From assembly GCA_019321725.1 (NCBI GenBank), contig CM033109.1, forward strand, positions 22,723,993 through 22,787,992: a stretch of DNA of 64,000 nt, in the 5' to 3' direction. Position numbers and translations under genes: made by a program. This stretch comes from Paulownia fortunei. Its lineage: Eukaryota > Streptophyta > Magnoliopsida > Lamiales > Paulowniaceae. How positions within the stretch are numbered: the first letter of the stretch is position 1; each line of letters begins with the position of its first letter. The notes under the pieces were generated by a model, which saw only the letters and a list, made by a program, of their open reading frames with translations, was not told the DNA's origin and did no database searches. Shown in pieces: positions 1 to 13,209 of the stretch.

Positions 1-3000
1 GGAGAGGTGGTCCGATAAATTGACCGGAGGTTATTAATCCACGATTTTTGAATAATATCACATCAATCAAATCAACATCAATCCATTTTCATGATGGGTT
101 AGTCAGATCGGGTTGGTGGATTTCTGGTTTGCTTTTGAAATTCACACTTTCACGTGTAGTTGGTACTTGCTACTTGCTACGAATTAACCATTGTCAACGG
201 GTCGGGTTACAATTTCGGAGGCCCATGCTTTGCCTCTCATATATGGTTCAAAGTATTATAATGCACTACATTGCCCAAAAGGATGTTAGGGAGAAATAGG
301 TCTGATTATAAAAATTTAAAAATTGTTCCAACCGTTGATATCAAATCATTTTTTTTTCAATTTATTACATAAGTAATAAGTCATGATTTAGAAATTCAAT
401 TGAAATCACACTATATGATTTGGTGGTAATTTGTAGTTTGAATAAATAGAATCACATCTCCTAGTTATGTATATTTAAATTTATTAATAACTAATACTAT
501 TTTAATTTTAGTAGTGAACTTTTAATTGTATTATCTATTCAAATTTTATGGAATTAATTCTTTATGTGCTTATCAACCTCTTATAAATTTTTTTTTCTTT
601 CATTTATATCAAGTTGTAATGTAAGAAGCATGCATATTTAATTTTAATTTTTAAAAAGTTTAACATTTTTTCTTTTAGAAATGTTGATTTATTTAGTCTT
701 TTCATGCTTTATTTTTTTACTTATTTACCAGTTGTTCACTCTTTTTTTTTATAGTTTTATCGTATATGGATTAATTAATTTTTCTTTTCATATATTAGAA
801 AATGAAGAAATTAAATATTTTTTATTTTTACACAATAATGTAATCGTTTGTTTGTACTAAAATAACTTTTATAAGTTCAAACAACTTGTAGCCAGAATGA
901 TTTTGGATATCTCAATACAACGTAGGCAATAGAGTGTGCCATTAAAATCATATTTGTACATTTTGTAAACTGCAATATTTATCATAACTAGCAAGTATTT
1001 TATTTTATTTTTTTGGCATCTTTTCTTTTAGCTTTTCAGTAGAATTTATATGAAAAGTGATATTTTTTTTTTACATTATTGAAAAAATTATTTATTATTT
1101 TCGTGATGAAAACTACGGTGGTTCTTTTTTAGGTTGAAGTGGTTTTTTTCTACTAATATTCTAAAAAAGTATTTTTCTTATTAATTATTTTCTTTTTATT
1201 GATTAAAAACTCCCACAATCGCATAAAATTGCACTTTTCATATTTCTCAACAAAATCGCACTTGAAATTATTTTTTAACAAAATCATCTATGATAATTTA
1301 ATTTGAAATTGGTAAAAAAAATTCATAAAAAACACACTGTGATCACCTGGAAGAAATAATCTCCTCACTTGCGTCAAGAGTCCTCAAACTCCATAGTGTG
1401 TTTGTTCACAGTTTATACAATTTTGGAGCTAGATTATGGGTCCAAACCCGCAAAAGGTTCTGATTATTGACACCAATTCAAGTGTTACAAATGTGATTAC
1501 ACTTAGATTTAAATGGCGAAATTATTGTCGTACCAAATGAACATTTTGTATAATATTTGTATATTATTTAATTGTAAGACTATATAATGTGATTTATAAG
1601 TCTTTTACTTAAACTCAATAAAGTCTTTTCATATATGGAGAAGTAGACGCGGTATCAGAAACAATGACCGTATACAAAATAATCCTAATGAAACAATAAT
1701 AAAATATTATATGTTATATCTTTCAATTGTTCAATTCAGTATTTAAAGTCATCCATTGTGTGAATACGACAAAATTCACATTGATTACCCTTCATTTCTT
1801 ATTTCTTATTTCTTATTTCAAGGATTACATCTTGAATTTTGTGACTCACTCTAAAATAAATTGTGATTGATGTAATTTGAAATATAACTTAACTATTTCC
1901 CCTTTCAAAAAGTCTTCTTGCATTATGAGAGGATAGAACACCTATTTAGATTATTATTACAAAGTAATTAGTTGGTACATTTGAATAATCAAAAGAGTTC
2001 GCGCGAGCAATAATGCAGAGAATGTCGGCTTCAATACCGCAAATATTAAAAATGAATAGTCTTATGATTTGACAAAGTCTGAAAAAAGTATTTTCTTTAA
2101 AAAAAAAATTAAATCACAACTTATATTCCTATAAGCTTATTTCTTAAAAATATTTATATTATTTTAATAAATGTTAAAATAGTTAGCACTTAAACTCCAA
2201 ACCTTAGTTTTCACGATTCAACTAGAGGAACGCAAACCATTATTTTGCCTTTCAAAACAATTTTTAGGTTTTAACTTTTTTAGAGTTTTCTAAACATACC
2301 CCTAAAGCCATATAACAAGCTTGATCATCCCATAATCTATCATAAACTGCAAATTTTATGCCTTGAACCATATTGTAATGGATTTTAATTTCATGGTTTT
2401 TGAGGTTGGGGCAATATATTATGAAATTCTATTGCCACGCTATAAATTTTATCACTTAGTCCTACCAAAATTAAAGGGAATATTAATGAATAATTAATCT
2501 CTTATTTAATAGTAGAAATAAATAATTCCACTTATACTTAATCATATTTTTCACAAGGACGTAATTATAATAAAATTAGTTCATTCTTTAATTTAATTTA
2601 ATTTCTTTTTTTTTTCTGTTGAATAAGATCTTCTGCATCCCACTCGAATAAATGTGGGCTTAAATGCTGCTTTACTTTCTTGAACCCAAGAGCGCCAGCC
2701 CAAATATTGATCCCATTAATTTTATTTTAGCCCACGAACAGATTCAATCTGGCCCAAAACTTAGATTAGATATAATTATAAAGATAAGATAGGAAGATTA
2801 ATTACTTTCTCTTTTTTAAGGGAAAAAAGGCAAATAATATTTTGAAATAAATTCTTTTGATCTGCACAATTCTTCTAAAATATAGAGAGAGAAAAACATT
2901 CATTACAATTCCCACGATTTGGAAGCTCGAGTCCTAATAAAAACATGTAAAATTTAATCTTGCAGAGGATTTTTCTATAACTTTAAAAAAATTATGATCT

Positions 3001-3909
3001 ATAAATTTGAAAATCCTTCTCGTAATTGACATTGTAAAACTCAATAGCACGAACCATGCTATAGAAATTATTTCAAGAAATCAATGAAACAAATCCATAA
3101 AAATTGATTTTGCATTTTCTTCGACATTTTTGTTTGTTTTCTTCCTACCATGGTGAAAAGACGATAATGCCCAAAACCCTAAAATCGAAGCTAGAAACTT
3201 TTTAAGCGTGTCAAGTTGATTCAAGTTTTGAGTTATTCGGTTCAATTTGATATCCCGAACATGTCTAATAATTTATTTTAGCAGGCATTTATAATGTACT
3301 ATCAATTCTTTGAACTAAGCTTAAAACTTTTATAAACCTGAAAAATGTGAGAAAAATTGAACTATTGAACGAAGATTCAAATAGGCCGAGCCTTAACCTT
3401 GACATCATAGATCATGGGCTCATCACATATCAATACCAGTCCATTGTCCAACTGTCCAATGTTAACCTAATTCAAGTCCAGCCCCTAAATTAACACAGAA
3501 ATTCAACGATAGTACTAAATTCTTGTACAGAAGAAGGTAATTGAATTTTACTTAATTACTAACTGAAATATTTTTATTAAAATAAAATTAAAATAAAATT
3601 AGAAAAATTCATAACCAATCACCAACTATTTGATGACGACTCACTAACTACTTCCCCTCTCTTGATCTGCTTCTAAGTCAATCATCATAATTGAATAGGT
3701 TACTGACACCTCAAAAAACCATTATAAAGGAAAAAAAGCTACTTTTAATGACTAAAATTTGTAAAATAAATCGAGAAAAAAAAGGAAAAAAGTGAAAAAC
3801 TCCAAAAATTACGGTGTTACAGAAGTTGAATTTGGTTGGCGCAAGTATTTCTTTTTCTCCCCATCCTAAAGTCTCTGCTCTCAACTCTCAGCCCTTCAAG
3901 AAAGTAACC
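1..3909. other. AT-rich intergenic region upstream of the fucosidase gene
   Basis: About 3.9 kb of AT-rich sequence with many T and A runs and no open frame that resembles a protein family. A TTATTTC-type short tandem repeat lies near 1795-1818. Several GCCCA/TGGGC words occur between about 2650 and 2760, a composition often seen in plant promoters. I see no transposon ends or RNA gene here. The last few hundred bases should contain the fucosidase promoter, but no single TATA box stands out. Confidence 0.6.
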
Positions 3910-6900
3910 ATGTTCAAGAAAACAGCCATTGATCATCAACAAGCTCAAAGACCCTTCATTAAAGATCTCAAATTTTCACAACCCAGTTTGCCAAAATACA
4001 TTTTAATCATCCTCATAGTCACAATCCAATGTCTGGAATCACAGGCATCAGTTTCAAGCTTGCTTTTGTCGCATCCAACACCACCACCAATCCCAATTCT
4101 CCCTATCCCAACCTCACAGCAAATCTCATGGCAACTCACAGAAATGGCCCTTTTCTTGCACTTTGGCACCAACACCTTCACAGACTCAGAGTGGGGAACA
4201 GGGCATGCTGACCCTTCAGTGTTCAACCCCACTGCCTTAAATGCCACACAGTGGGTTAATGTGGCCAAAGACTCTGGCTTTTCAAGAGTTATCCTCACTA
4301 CAAAGCACCATGATGGGTTCTGCCTATGGCCTTCCGAGTACACTGACTATTCTGTGAAGTCTAGTCCTTGGAAGAATGGGACGGGGGATGTGGTGAAAGA
4401 GTTGGCTGAGGCTGCAAGAATTGCTGGTGTGCAATTGGGGCTTTATCTTTCTCCTTGGGATAGACATGAACCTTGTTATGGGAAGACTCTTGAGTACAAT
4501 GAGTATTATTTGGGCCAGATGACTGAGTTGCTCACTAGGTTATGTAAAGGAGCTCTTGTCTCCTTTGGTGTTTTGTTTGTTTGGTTTCTGAGTATCTTGA
4601 ATCTTGCTAGTCTGTTTGATATGATTTTGTTTTTGTTGATTGGAGGCTCACTAGGGATTATTTGAGAATTGGAGTGTTCTAATGTGTTGCCTGTATGTTG
4701 ATGTCTGGGCTGTTATGGAATCAAATAATAGTCAGTAAAATGATTGGGCTGCTACAAAGTACTTCTGGTTGATAGATTACGCTGGGCAGCTTAGTTTTCT
4801 TTTATTATTTTGGAAATAATTTCTAAATTAAATTGGCAAAGCATTTGAGAGCATGTTTCAGGCAATACCTAATCTTTTGCCTTCCCTTATTGGGAGCACT
4901 ATTCTTTGCTTAATCTACACAAAAAAGTGGACTAGAGTTTGATTTTTAGTATGACAAAAATAGTAGCTGGCAGCTGAAAATGGAGATAGATATTTTACTA
5001 TATGGATTATCTGATGAATTATTTGATATAGGCTGTTGCATTTATGGCTTCAGTTGTCTGGAAAAGCCCATTTTTAGCCATTATGGTTTCCTTTTCTTAT
5101 ACGTAAGAATGAGATCATCAATTGATTTTATTTTCTTGCTTACTTGGGCACAGATATGGTGAGATTAGAGAAGTTTGGTTGGATGGTGCAAAAGGTGAAG
5201 GAGAGAAGTACATGGAGTACTTTTTTGATGATTGGTTTAGTCTTATTCATCAACTTCAACCTGGGGCCGTCATATTTTCTGATGCTGGTCCAGACATAAG
5301 GTGGGTTGGGGATGAGACTGGTGTTGCTGGGACTACTTGCTGGTCTCTTTTCAATCGGAGTGCTGCAAAAATTGGCGATACTGATCGTGAGTAAGTCCAT
5401 TTTTCAGTTCAATTTGCCCTTGTTTGTGTTTGGGAATTGTTATTTGCCTGCAATTTTTCAGATTGCAATGTATAGGTCAATGGTTGTACATTTTCAGCCT
5501 GGAGCTGGTTCCAGTAAGTTACCACTACCCAAAACTGCATGCTCTTTAGCAACATTGGCAGAGTACAAAATTAACCTTTCCAAAGTTAAGTGAATATTCT
5601 TGTGTACTTTTTACCCCCATTTGTTTCTGAGTCTGGATATGGAGAATCAACTTATTTTGCTTCAATGCTTAGGGACCGAAGAAACCTAGTTTAGTAGCCA
5701 TCTAGCCTTTGCCGTGATTTAAGTGTAGCCATTATCTAAAAGATTAAGGTGTGAAAGTGTTTATGGAATTTCAAGAAATCTGCATATCAGGTACATGAGA
5801 ATCTTGTCATGTCAAGGTATGACAAGGGTAGGACATTACAACCTTGCCCTATAAGTAGAGAGAAATAACTTAAAACTTCAATTTCGACCTCAGCTCGTAA
5901 TGTAGGAACCTTACTGTTCTGGTAAGACCCACCTAACACTCCATGTGCCAAGCATCTATTTAAGATGACAAGCATTTACCTTATTAAGTTAAAACACATA
6001 TACAGTATCTATTTTATGTTTTTGGAAGTCCACTAGGACCAGAAACATGGATTAAAGAGCCAGGATGCATCTCTTTTACATGTTTCACGGCAATACTCCA
6101 AATTAAAATATCCTTATTTGCTGTATTAGTGGACTAACGGAACCAAAGGCTCCTTGCCATGTTGTCAATGAATACTTCTATAATTTAAGCTTGAACCTTA
6201 TGAATCCAAGTATATATTCTGTGAATGGAATGTAAATGTTATTCCAGTTTGCCTGTATGCACTTTTGAGTAGGGTCTGCAACCCTTCTCCTGATGTCTGG
6301 ATTGCAAGCTTTCTTAGATTGAGGTATTACAAATTGTTTGGTATTTGAATATGTTCATTGATTATTGGCTGATGACATGATGGTCTGGACTTTAGAAGTT
6401 TTAGTGGTACTGTAGAAGAGCTAATTGGTCCAGCTAGGTATTTTACAATGCGAGTTGAGGCAACATAATATGCTTTAGAGATGTCTATGAAAGAAATTCC
6501 TTTATCCCGCTCACACACGACTAATTTTGACATCTATTTATGCAAAAAATGTTTCGTGTAGGTTAACTGTCAGCGGTCTTTTACTGATATTCAGAAAGCT
6601 GCTTAAAGCAGTTGGAATAGTAAGTCTTTTGAAGCGTTATTCGTCTGTCAGTTTCCCATAAATCACAGTTGATAGGACCAAAGATGTTTACCAATGCAAT
6701 TTTTTTCATTAACATCATGAAACTTGTTTCTTCAATCTCAATATTCTGCTATCACATTGGATTTTCCAAGTACTGTACCAATGCTTTGAATCTGACAGAT
6801 ATTCTGGAGAGGGAGATCCTTTTGGCCATGACTGGGTACCTGCAGAGTGTGATGTCTCCATCCGACCTGGATGGTTTTGGCATGCATCAGAAGTTCCAAA

Positions 6901-7567
6901 ATCTGCAATAACTCTTCTTCATCTATACTACAAGTCAGTTGGCAGAAACTGTCTCCTTTTACTAAATGTACCTCCAAATTCTTCAGGTCTTATATCCCAG
7001 GAAGACATTCAAGTCCTTCAAGAATTTTCAGAGATTCGGAGCTCTATATTTTCTCACAATCTAGCACAAGGTGCTTCAATTTCTGCTAGCAGTACACGAG
7101 GGAATCCAACTGAATCTCGTTATGGCTCCCAGAATATTCTTGAAGAAGGCATATATTCCTACTGGGCTCCTGACGAGGCACTATCAGACTGGATACTGTT
7201 TTTAGATTTTCAAGAGGTCATTACTTTCAACGTCTTGCTGGTGCAAGAACCAATTCAAATGGGTCAGCGGATCATCGAATTCCATCTTGATTTCTTGAAT
7301 GTGGAAGGCGAATGGGAGGTGGTAACAAGCGGCACCACCGTGGGATACAAAAGGCTGTTGCTATTTCCTAGTGTCAAAACCAGTCACTTGAGGCTTATTG
7401 TTGACAAATCTCGGGCTGACCCTCTGATATCTTATTTAGGTATATATATGGATCCATTTTCTATTTTTGGACATGTCTCTAAGCTTCGCTCTGGATCACT
7501 CGTCAATGGTAGTGAACCTCTTCAGCAAACTACACAGAAATTCAAACAGTTATTATATCTAGTTTAA
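3910..7567 (+). CDS. FUC1: Alpha-L-fucosidase 1 (GH29), three coding exons
   Basis: Predicted secreted glycoside hydrolase family 29 alpha-L-fucosidase that removes terminal fucose from glycans. Exons are 3910-4538, 5154-5390 and 6799-7567, giving 544 aa; the Arabidopsis homologue as I recall it is about 506 aa. Family blocks seen in order: FLHFGTNTFTDSEWG, the KHHDGFCLWPS block, LGLYLSPWDRHE, EVWLDGAKG with the likely nucleophile Asp220, VIFSDAGPDIRW, ECDVSIRPGWFWHASE, then a C-terminal carbohydrate-binding-like beta region from about residue 390 ending DPLISYLGIYMD. The ATG at 3910 is chosen as the first in-frame ATG. It places a short hydrophobic core (about residues 30-42) after an unusually long basic N-terminus. 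The intron 2 donor is GTAAGT at 5391; a GT four bases earlier would break the frame. Intron 2 (1.4 kb) holds a dispersed-repeat fragment. Assignment is by motifs only. Confidence 0.93.
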
Positions 7568-8479
7568 GTTGGCAATCTAAATGAGTGATCTTGTGCCAAC
7601 AGTCCTATTAATGGATAGGATTTGTCAACCATGAAACCCTCAGAATTTCTTTAACTAGCATCCTTTTGGAGATATGATTTGTATATATAAAGTCATCTAT
7701 TACAAACATGTTTTTAAGGATTTGTTTGCATCAAGGCTGTAAGTCGAGAATACTTTTGCATGGATTCTCAAATCAAGATCATTTACCAAATTTTCGTCAA
7801 ATCTCTTCCAAGTTTGAAGCCCTAGAGATTCAAAACGACTGAGTTAGTGGAGACACCCCAACATTTTCTTCAAAATGAAATATTTCATCAATTGATTCCA
7901 GAGCATATACTAGGTACAATGTGGAAATATAAAATCAGCTTCTCCATATGTCTGCATGGCGAACTCAGAACAGTGGATACAACAACTGTGCAGCAAATAA
8001 CATGTAATCATCTCTTGTCTGTATCCCTTGCCTTGGCATCATAGATAGAGGCTGCTGAAGCAATCCCTGCTTAATTGAATTGTCGGAATTGTAATCCAAC
8101 AGTTTATCAGGGCAGTCTTATCTGTGGCATAGCCGTCCTATGAGCAAACAACAGAATGAAGAAATCATTTCAGCAACTATAAATTATTAAAAAAATAAAA
8201 ACATACCATTTGAAGCAAAACAAAAAGGCAGCTGATTGTTGTAAGTTACTTCCACAGTTTAGGCTTGTATTTTCATTTTTTATTCTTGTTTGTTTTGAAC
8301 CGAAAAGCTCAGAGCAGGGTCCAGTGCAGGAAAGTTTATGTATTTTTCTTTCTAGAGAGTTGAAGCAGTTTTTTCACATGAATATTGTAGTACAGAGAAA
8401 GGCATAATTTGGAGTTTTTTCACAAGTCCAGAAGCCAAGTATAAACAGTCAATCAATCAACATACAGACCTCCTTTTGT
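7568..8479. other. Convergent 3' flanks of fucosidase and methyltransferase genes
   Basis: The fucosidase (+) and the methyltransferase (-) converge here, so the stretch should hold both 3' UTRs. I see no further coding signal. Confidence 0.5.
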
Positions 8480-11400
8480 CTATGTTAGTTTTACATCTCG
8501 AAGAAGCCGGGCAGCCATAGCTCCATATCTTCTTGCTTCCCAGTCACTAATCTTTTTACCCTGGAGATCTACAACTAGTGTGCTTCCTTCCTCAGTTTGA
8601 TCACCTTTACAAACATAAACTTCATTAACAACAGAATTACTGCCATCATCGTCCTCTGATATTTGTTTGGTTTCCTCAGTATTAATCTCTTCAACGTGGC
8701 CATCAATCTCACTGCCCCTGCAGTCTGTAGGCTTTAGGCTCATCATGAATAACTGTATACTTGGATGTTGGTACTCATTGTGCATCTACAAGGATCACAG
8801 AATTACACTAGAATTTAGAAGAATGAGTGTCTTTTATTCTTGTACTCTGTCTGCTTGACTGCTATCACACTTTCCTGACATATTTACTCAAGTCAGAGCT
8901 CAGAAGTGAATTAGCTCAAGCCGGAGAACTTACAATAAAAGATGGAATAGAACCAGATGAGTAGACTTTATGTCACTCAGACATTTGGATCACAATATGC
9001 CCAACATAACTCGACAACACAGTTACATGATACTATTTGTATGCCAAGACTCTTTTGAGAATTTTTGACTCTCTGCCACACCAAGTCCAAATACCAAAAT
9101 AACTGCAATTGATTGACTGCTAGAAGATGAGTCTTCTCCTCATATCATTTATACATTCTTTCTCCCATGCACATTATTTTTAACAAATTTATAAGAAAGT
9201 CCAAGTAAAATATCTTTGGAGCATCTTAGTTTTCAACTTACTAGTACTATGAATTATGTTTCTCTGTACTTGTGGCCAACTTAAGACACTTTTTCTAAAT
9301 CCTTGTGGTACTAAAATTCCATACCTGTCTTCCACTTTTTTTTGTTGTTGTAATTTACAAGTGATTGACACCTAGAAAAACCCACAGTGACTCTGCAAAC
9401 AAATGTATATCCATACCTTTGCTTTAGGAACACTTTTAACCTCAAAATTTCTCTTCCACAAGTCAAGCATTCGATCATGGACATTTGTGGAACGAAGTTC
9501 ATATCCCAACTGCAAACAAGTTTCAGTAACAAATTAGAGCATCACTAGTCTCCAGTTTGAAAGTTTAGAGATTATACAAGTCGATAAATTTCTAAGTGCA
9601 ATACCAAGATGGTTGTTCTGGGACCAGTTAATGAAAGTATTGTCTGCAACAGAGGTTCTAAAAGATGCTCTGCATAAACCTAGATAAGCAAGTCAGAAAG
9701 CTTTGAAATAAACAAGGGTAATTGAAGAAGCTGCGTCTGAATGAGTAGTATTAACATTCGATACACAAAGCAGAAATGACAGTTTTGCTTCAAACAAACA
9801 AAAAAATGCCACGAGTAATGGTATAGATGTTATGAGTTGTAGTAACTCACAACGTCAGTGCCAATGATAAAGTCAAAAGGTGGATCAACAGCCCTTATAT
9901 GATCTGCATCACCCCAGTTAAGCTCTGCGACCTGGATGGAACCGAAGGAATCTACAAATAATAAAACCTTCACATGAGGAAAGAGAAATAATAATAATCA
10001 CATATGTCTACCTTTAGCTTCACAAATGCAGATCTGTTGAGACAAGGCACCATAAATTTCTAATAAATTGAGAGGCCAAATAGGCCAAGTCATCGTCAGA
10101 ATAAGATGGCTTTTAGATGTAAATTGTTCACAGAAGGAAACTGAAAGACACTCAGGAAGACAAAAGAGACTTTGGTGATAAACTGATGCAGATACCTGAA
10201 CCAGGAGTCATCTGCAGTATCCTAGAAGTATTGCGTTCAACATTTCTCATAAGCAAAGGCAAAACCTCAGTTTGATCAGTTGAAATGACATCACACCCCA
10301 GCAACGCCATGCCTGTAGAATATTGTCCATCCTTCATATATAGTTTCTTTCTTCTAAAATATTCAACTAACTATTTTCTAATATTTGAGAAAATAGAATT
10401 GTTTAGTCTCTAATCTGAAACCTTTCAAAATTATTCACTTTGAAAAGTTCAGCAATTAAACAAACTTACCAAATCCAGCAACCCCACAGCCCGCTCCAAG
10501 TTCGATTGCACGTTTTCCTTTCAGTTTAGATGGAGAAAACCTTCCCTTTCTACAATTTTTTTCCTTCATAATTAACCCAAATAAGTTCAATGTAGCTGAT
10601 TAAATAAAAAATGGATGATTAGATTGCAAAAAGAAAGCTAAATGCATTGGTAAGCAATTATAGGATGAAAAAAGAGAATAAAAAGATAGATAAGCATCTG
10701 AACTTCAAAGGGTTCTATATCTCTGCAATTTCAAGACTCCAATTATCCATCGATTTATTGAACCTAACAACTCTCCGCTCTCTCTTTAGAGTTTCTTCAC
10801 CAAATTCAGCAAGTCTTGTTGAATTTGGTTCATATCAGTGAATAGGGAAACCATTATAACTAATGCACAAGCATCAGGATATAAATGGAATTTACAAGAG
10901 ATAGACTGGCTATAACATAGTTCTAATGATATAAGTAATAGTTTGTTACATTTAGAAGGTAAGAATACTTCATTTGGGTAGTCCATAGTCTTGGATTTCT
11001 AACTTCCCTAATTTAAAATATTAAAAGGTAGAAACCTTTTCAATGTTTTGAAAAAGGTGAAATACCATATGCTATTATTTAGGCTTGAATTGATGCATAA
11101 TAAAACGTTGGACTTCATTGCTAGTATCAACTTGCTTTTGGTAGTTTGTTGACTGTGAATTCAGAATTGAATTCAAAAGGAAAACACTATGCTGAAGCAA
11201 TTTCTAAGTTATTTTACATTCGCATAATTTAGCAATACACTTGTTAAATAATATCAACATCAGTGAATAGAGAGAAAAGAGAAAAAATAAATAAATACTC
11301 AAGTGGGGAAATTATTCTAAGACAAGATTTTAAGGATATCAGACTTCAATCCTCTGCAATATTGATTGAGATGAATAGGGACCAAATCTAATTTGAAATT

Positions 11401-13161
11401 CAAATAACATAAGACTAGATCGTCATAACTGGATATGAACATAAAGGCAATCTTATACACCTTATCTTTTTACATAGCATAATAAGAGTTATATAAAGCA
11501 TCAAGAAATTTTAAAAACAAGAAGCAAATGGAAAACATGCAAGAAAAGTTTTACCAGAAATTTGACAAACACCATTGACGCATCCCAAACAGTAGTTCCT
11601 AAGTGCTTAGAATTTGGATCCTGCCATAATCACAGCACACTTATCACTGAGAATGAGGCCAACAAGAAGGAGGAATTTTTTTTTGTCAAAGAAAAAAAAG
11701 GTGAAAGTATCAGCAAAACAAATGCTAATGAAATATTACACCTATATACTCATAAATAATTATTCTAATTGCTCCAGGATAAAAGATAGTTTTTATCTTT
11801 TAGTATTTCAAATAGCAGAAGAATCTTTGTTAACCTGTATGACTTAAATAAAGAAGCAAAATGTGGATTCTTTAGTTTTTATGCCTATCTTTGTCATCAA
11901 ATGAATCCTGTTCACAGAATTTGCAGCAGTGCCTTTTCAAATACCCAAAAAAACAAAAAAAGAAAATGATCAAACGGAATATAAAGAGCTAAAAGGGTCA
12001 TAAAGTTCTATTTTTAGTGTAAGAAGTTAGATTTCTTTCTGACAGACAGTGGGTACAACAAATAGTCAGATACAACATCAGAACTATTGAAACCACTAGA
12101 ACAATTAGATAGTACCAAATATTACAAAGTGCAACGATTTACTTATTTTTTTAAAACCAAAGAAATTGAGACAAGGTGCCCAAACCCAACGATAGTCGTA
12201 ATACCTGTGAAAAGTGAAGCTGATGGCCAAGAACTTCAAATATAACTGCTGATGTGTGAGGAGAATTTAGCCTGAGATACGAAAATGAAGAATGAATGAG
12301 ATATAAACTTGAAATATATGATTACAGAACTAACTAAAATATTGACTTAATAACTTCTCGAATTTTAGAAACAAATTAGTACAAAGGGCAAATCATTTAA
12401 ATGAGCTCGCAAGTCTCATTCTTCTAAAGAGATATCAATATGGAATAAGCAAATTAATATATCATTTGATGAGTTTATGTTTACAAACAAACACATAGAA
12501 AAGAGAAAACAGGGCACCTAAACTGGGAAAAAGGACAGTCCAAAAGCCGAGTAAAGGGTTACTGTCATCGACTGGAAGTAATTAGGACCCTATTGTAGCT
12601 ATCAAAGAAGCAGAGAGTCTGTGAGCCCAATATCTTTGAATGTTTCCTGAACATATTAACAAACCCAAGTTTATAGGCAACCACAGAAATATTGCACAAC
12701 AAATTACCAGCCCTCACTATCTAAATGTAGCTCAAAATCCTTGCCAAACTGAATTAAGAAAACCTAGAAATTTGATTCTCCAAGCTCAGAATACAAAATT
12801 CAATCACAGCAAGCACAATACAGTAAATACATTGGATTGAAACTGAGGAAAACAAAAGGCAAAAACGCTTGCACTGCAGGAAGGAGAAAATGAGCATAGT
12901 GGTATTAGAATGTGGAAAGAAGAACCCATTCAAAGCCTTGATACAAGAATCTCCTTTCTGGAATTAGTGATTTCCAATTTGGACTTTAATAGGTTAAAAG
13001 ACAATAAGACACTGCATATCTGTAATTCAGCACAACTGAACATTTCTGCAAAACTAGGATTCATCATATCACTTTAATACAAGAGAATATGTCCAAGGCT
13101 AACTCCAAACAAACAATTACTTTCCACTCGGAGATGCAGTAAAATACCTGTCCGCCTCCAT
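8480..13161 (-). CDS. METTL21-like SAM-dependent protein methyltransferase, nine coding exons
   Basis: Seven-beta-strand class I methyltransferase of the METTL21 (protein-lysine methyltransferase) family; the plant substrate is unknown to me. Coding exons in transcript order: 13161-13148, 12271-12205, 11620-11555, 10563-10470, 10312-10196, 9951-9851, 9679-9605, 9509-9417, 8785-8480, giving 310 aa. It begins MEADRLNSPHTSAVIFEVLG. The family block LGTTVWDASMVFVKFL comes next, then SAM motif I IELGAGCGVAGFG, post-I acidic VISTDQTEVLP, and the FIIGTDVVY motif in the place of the METTL21 DxxY/NPPY site. GPRTTILLGYELRS and YQHPSIQLFMMSL follow, then an acidic tail of about 80 residues. The first coding exon contributes only 14 nt. 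An upstream non-coding exon ending in GATCCGAG|GT near 13633 suggests a 5' UTR intron. All splice junctions keep frame. Confidence 0.9.
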
Positions 13162-13209
13162 CTGAAAAGCTATACTTTGTGGGAAACAACACTTCAGTCA
13201 AAATCTTCA

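Noticed and set aside
48..299. Open frame of 83 codons at the window start
   Set aside because: No family motif, no signal or domain pattern and AT-rich surroundings; it reads as chance.
3945..4343. 132-codon minus-strand frame
   Set aside because: It lies opposite fucosidase exon 1 and reflects that exon's codon composition.
4539..4665. Readthrough of fucosidase exon 1 encoding a hydrophobic tail
   Set aside because: It starts at a good GT donor; joining to 5154 restores the conserved YGEIREVWLDGAKG block.
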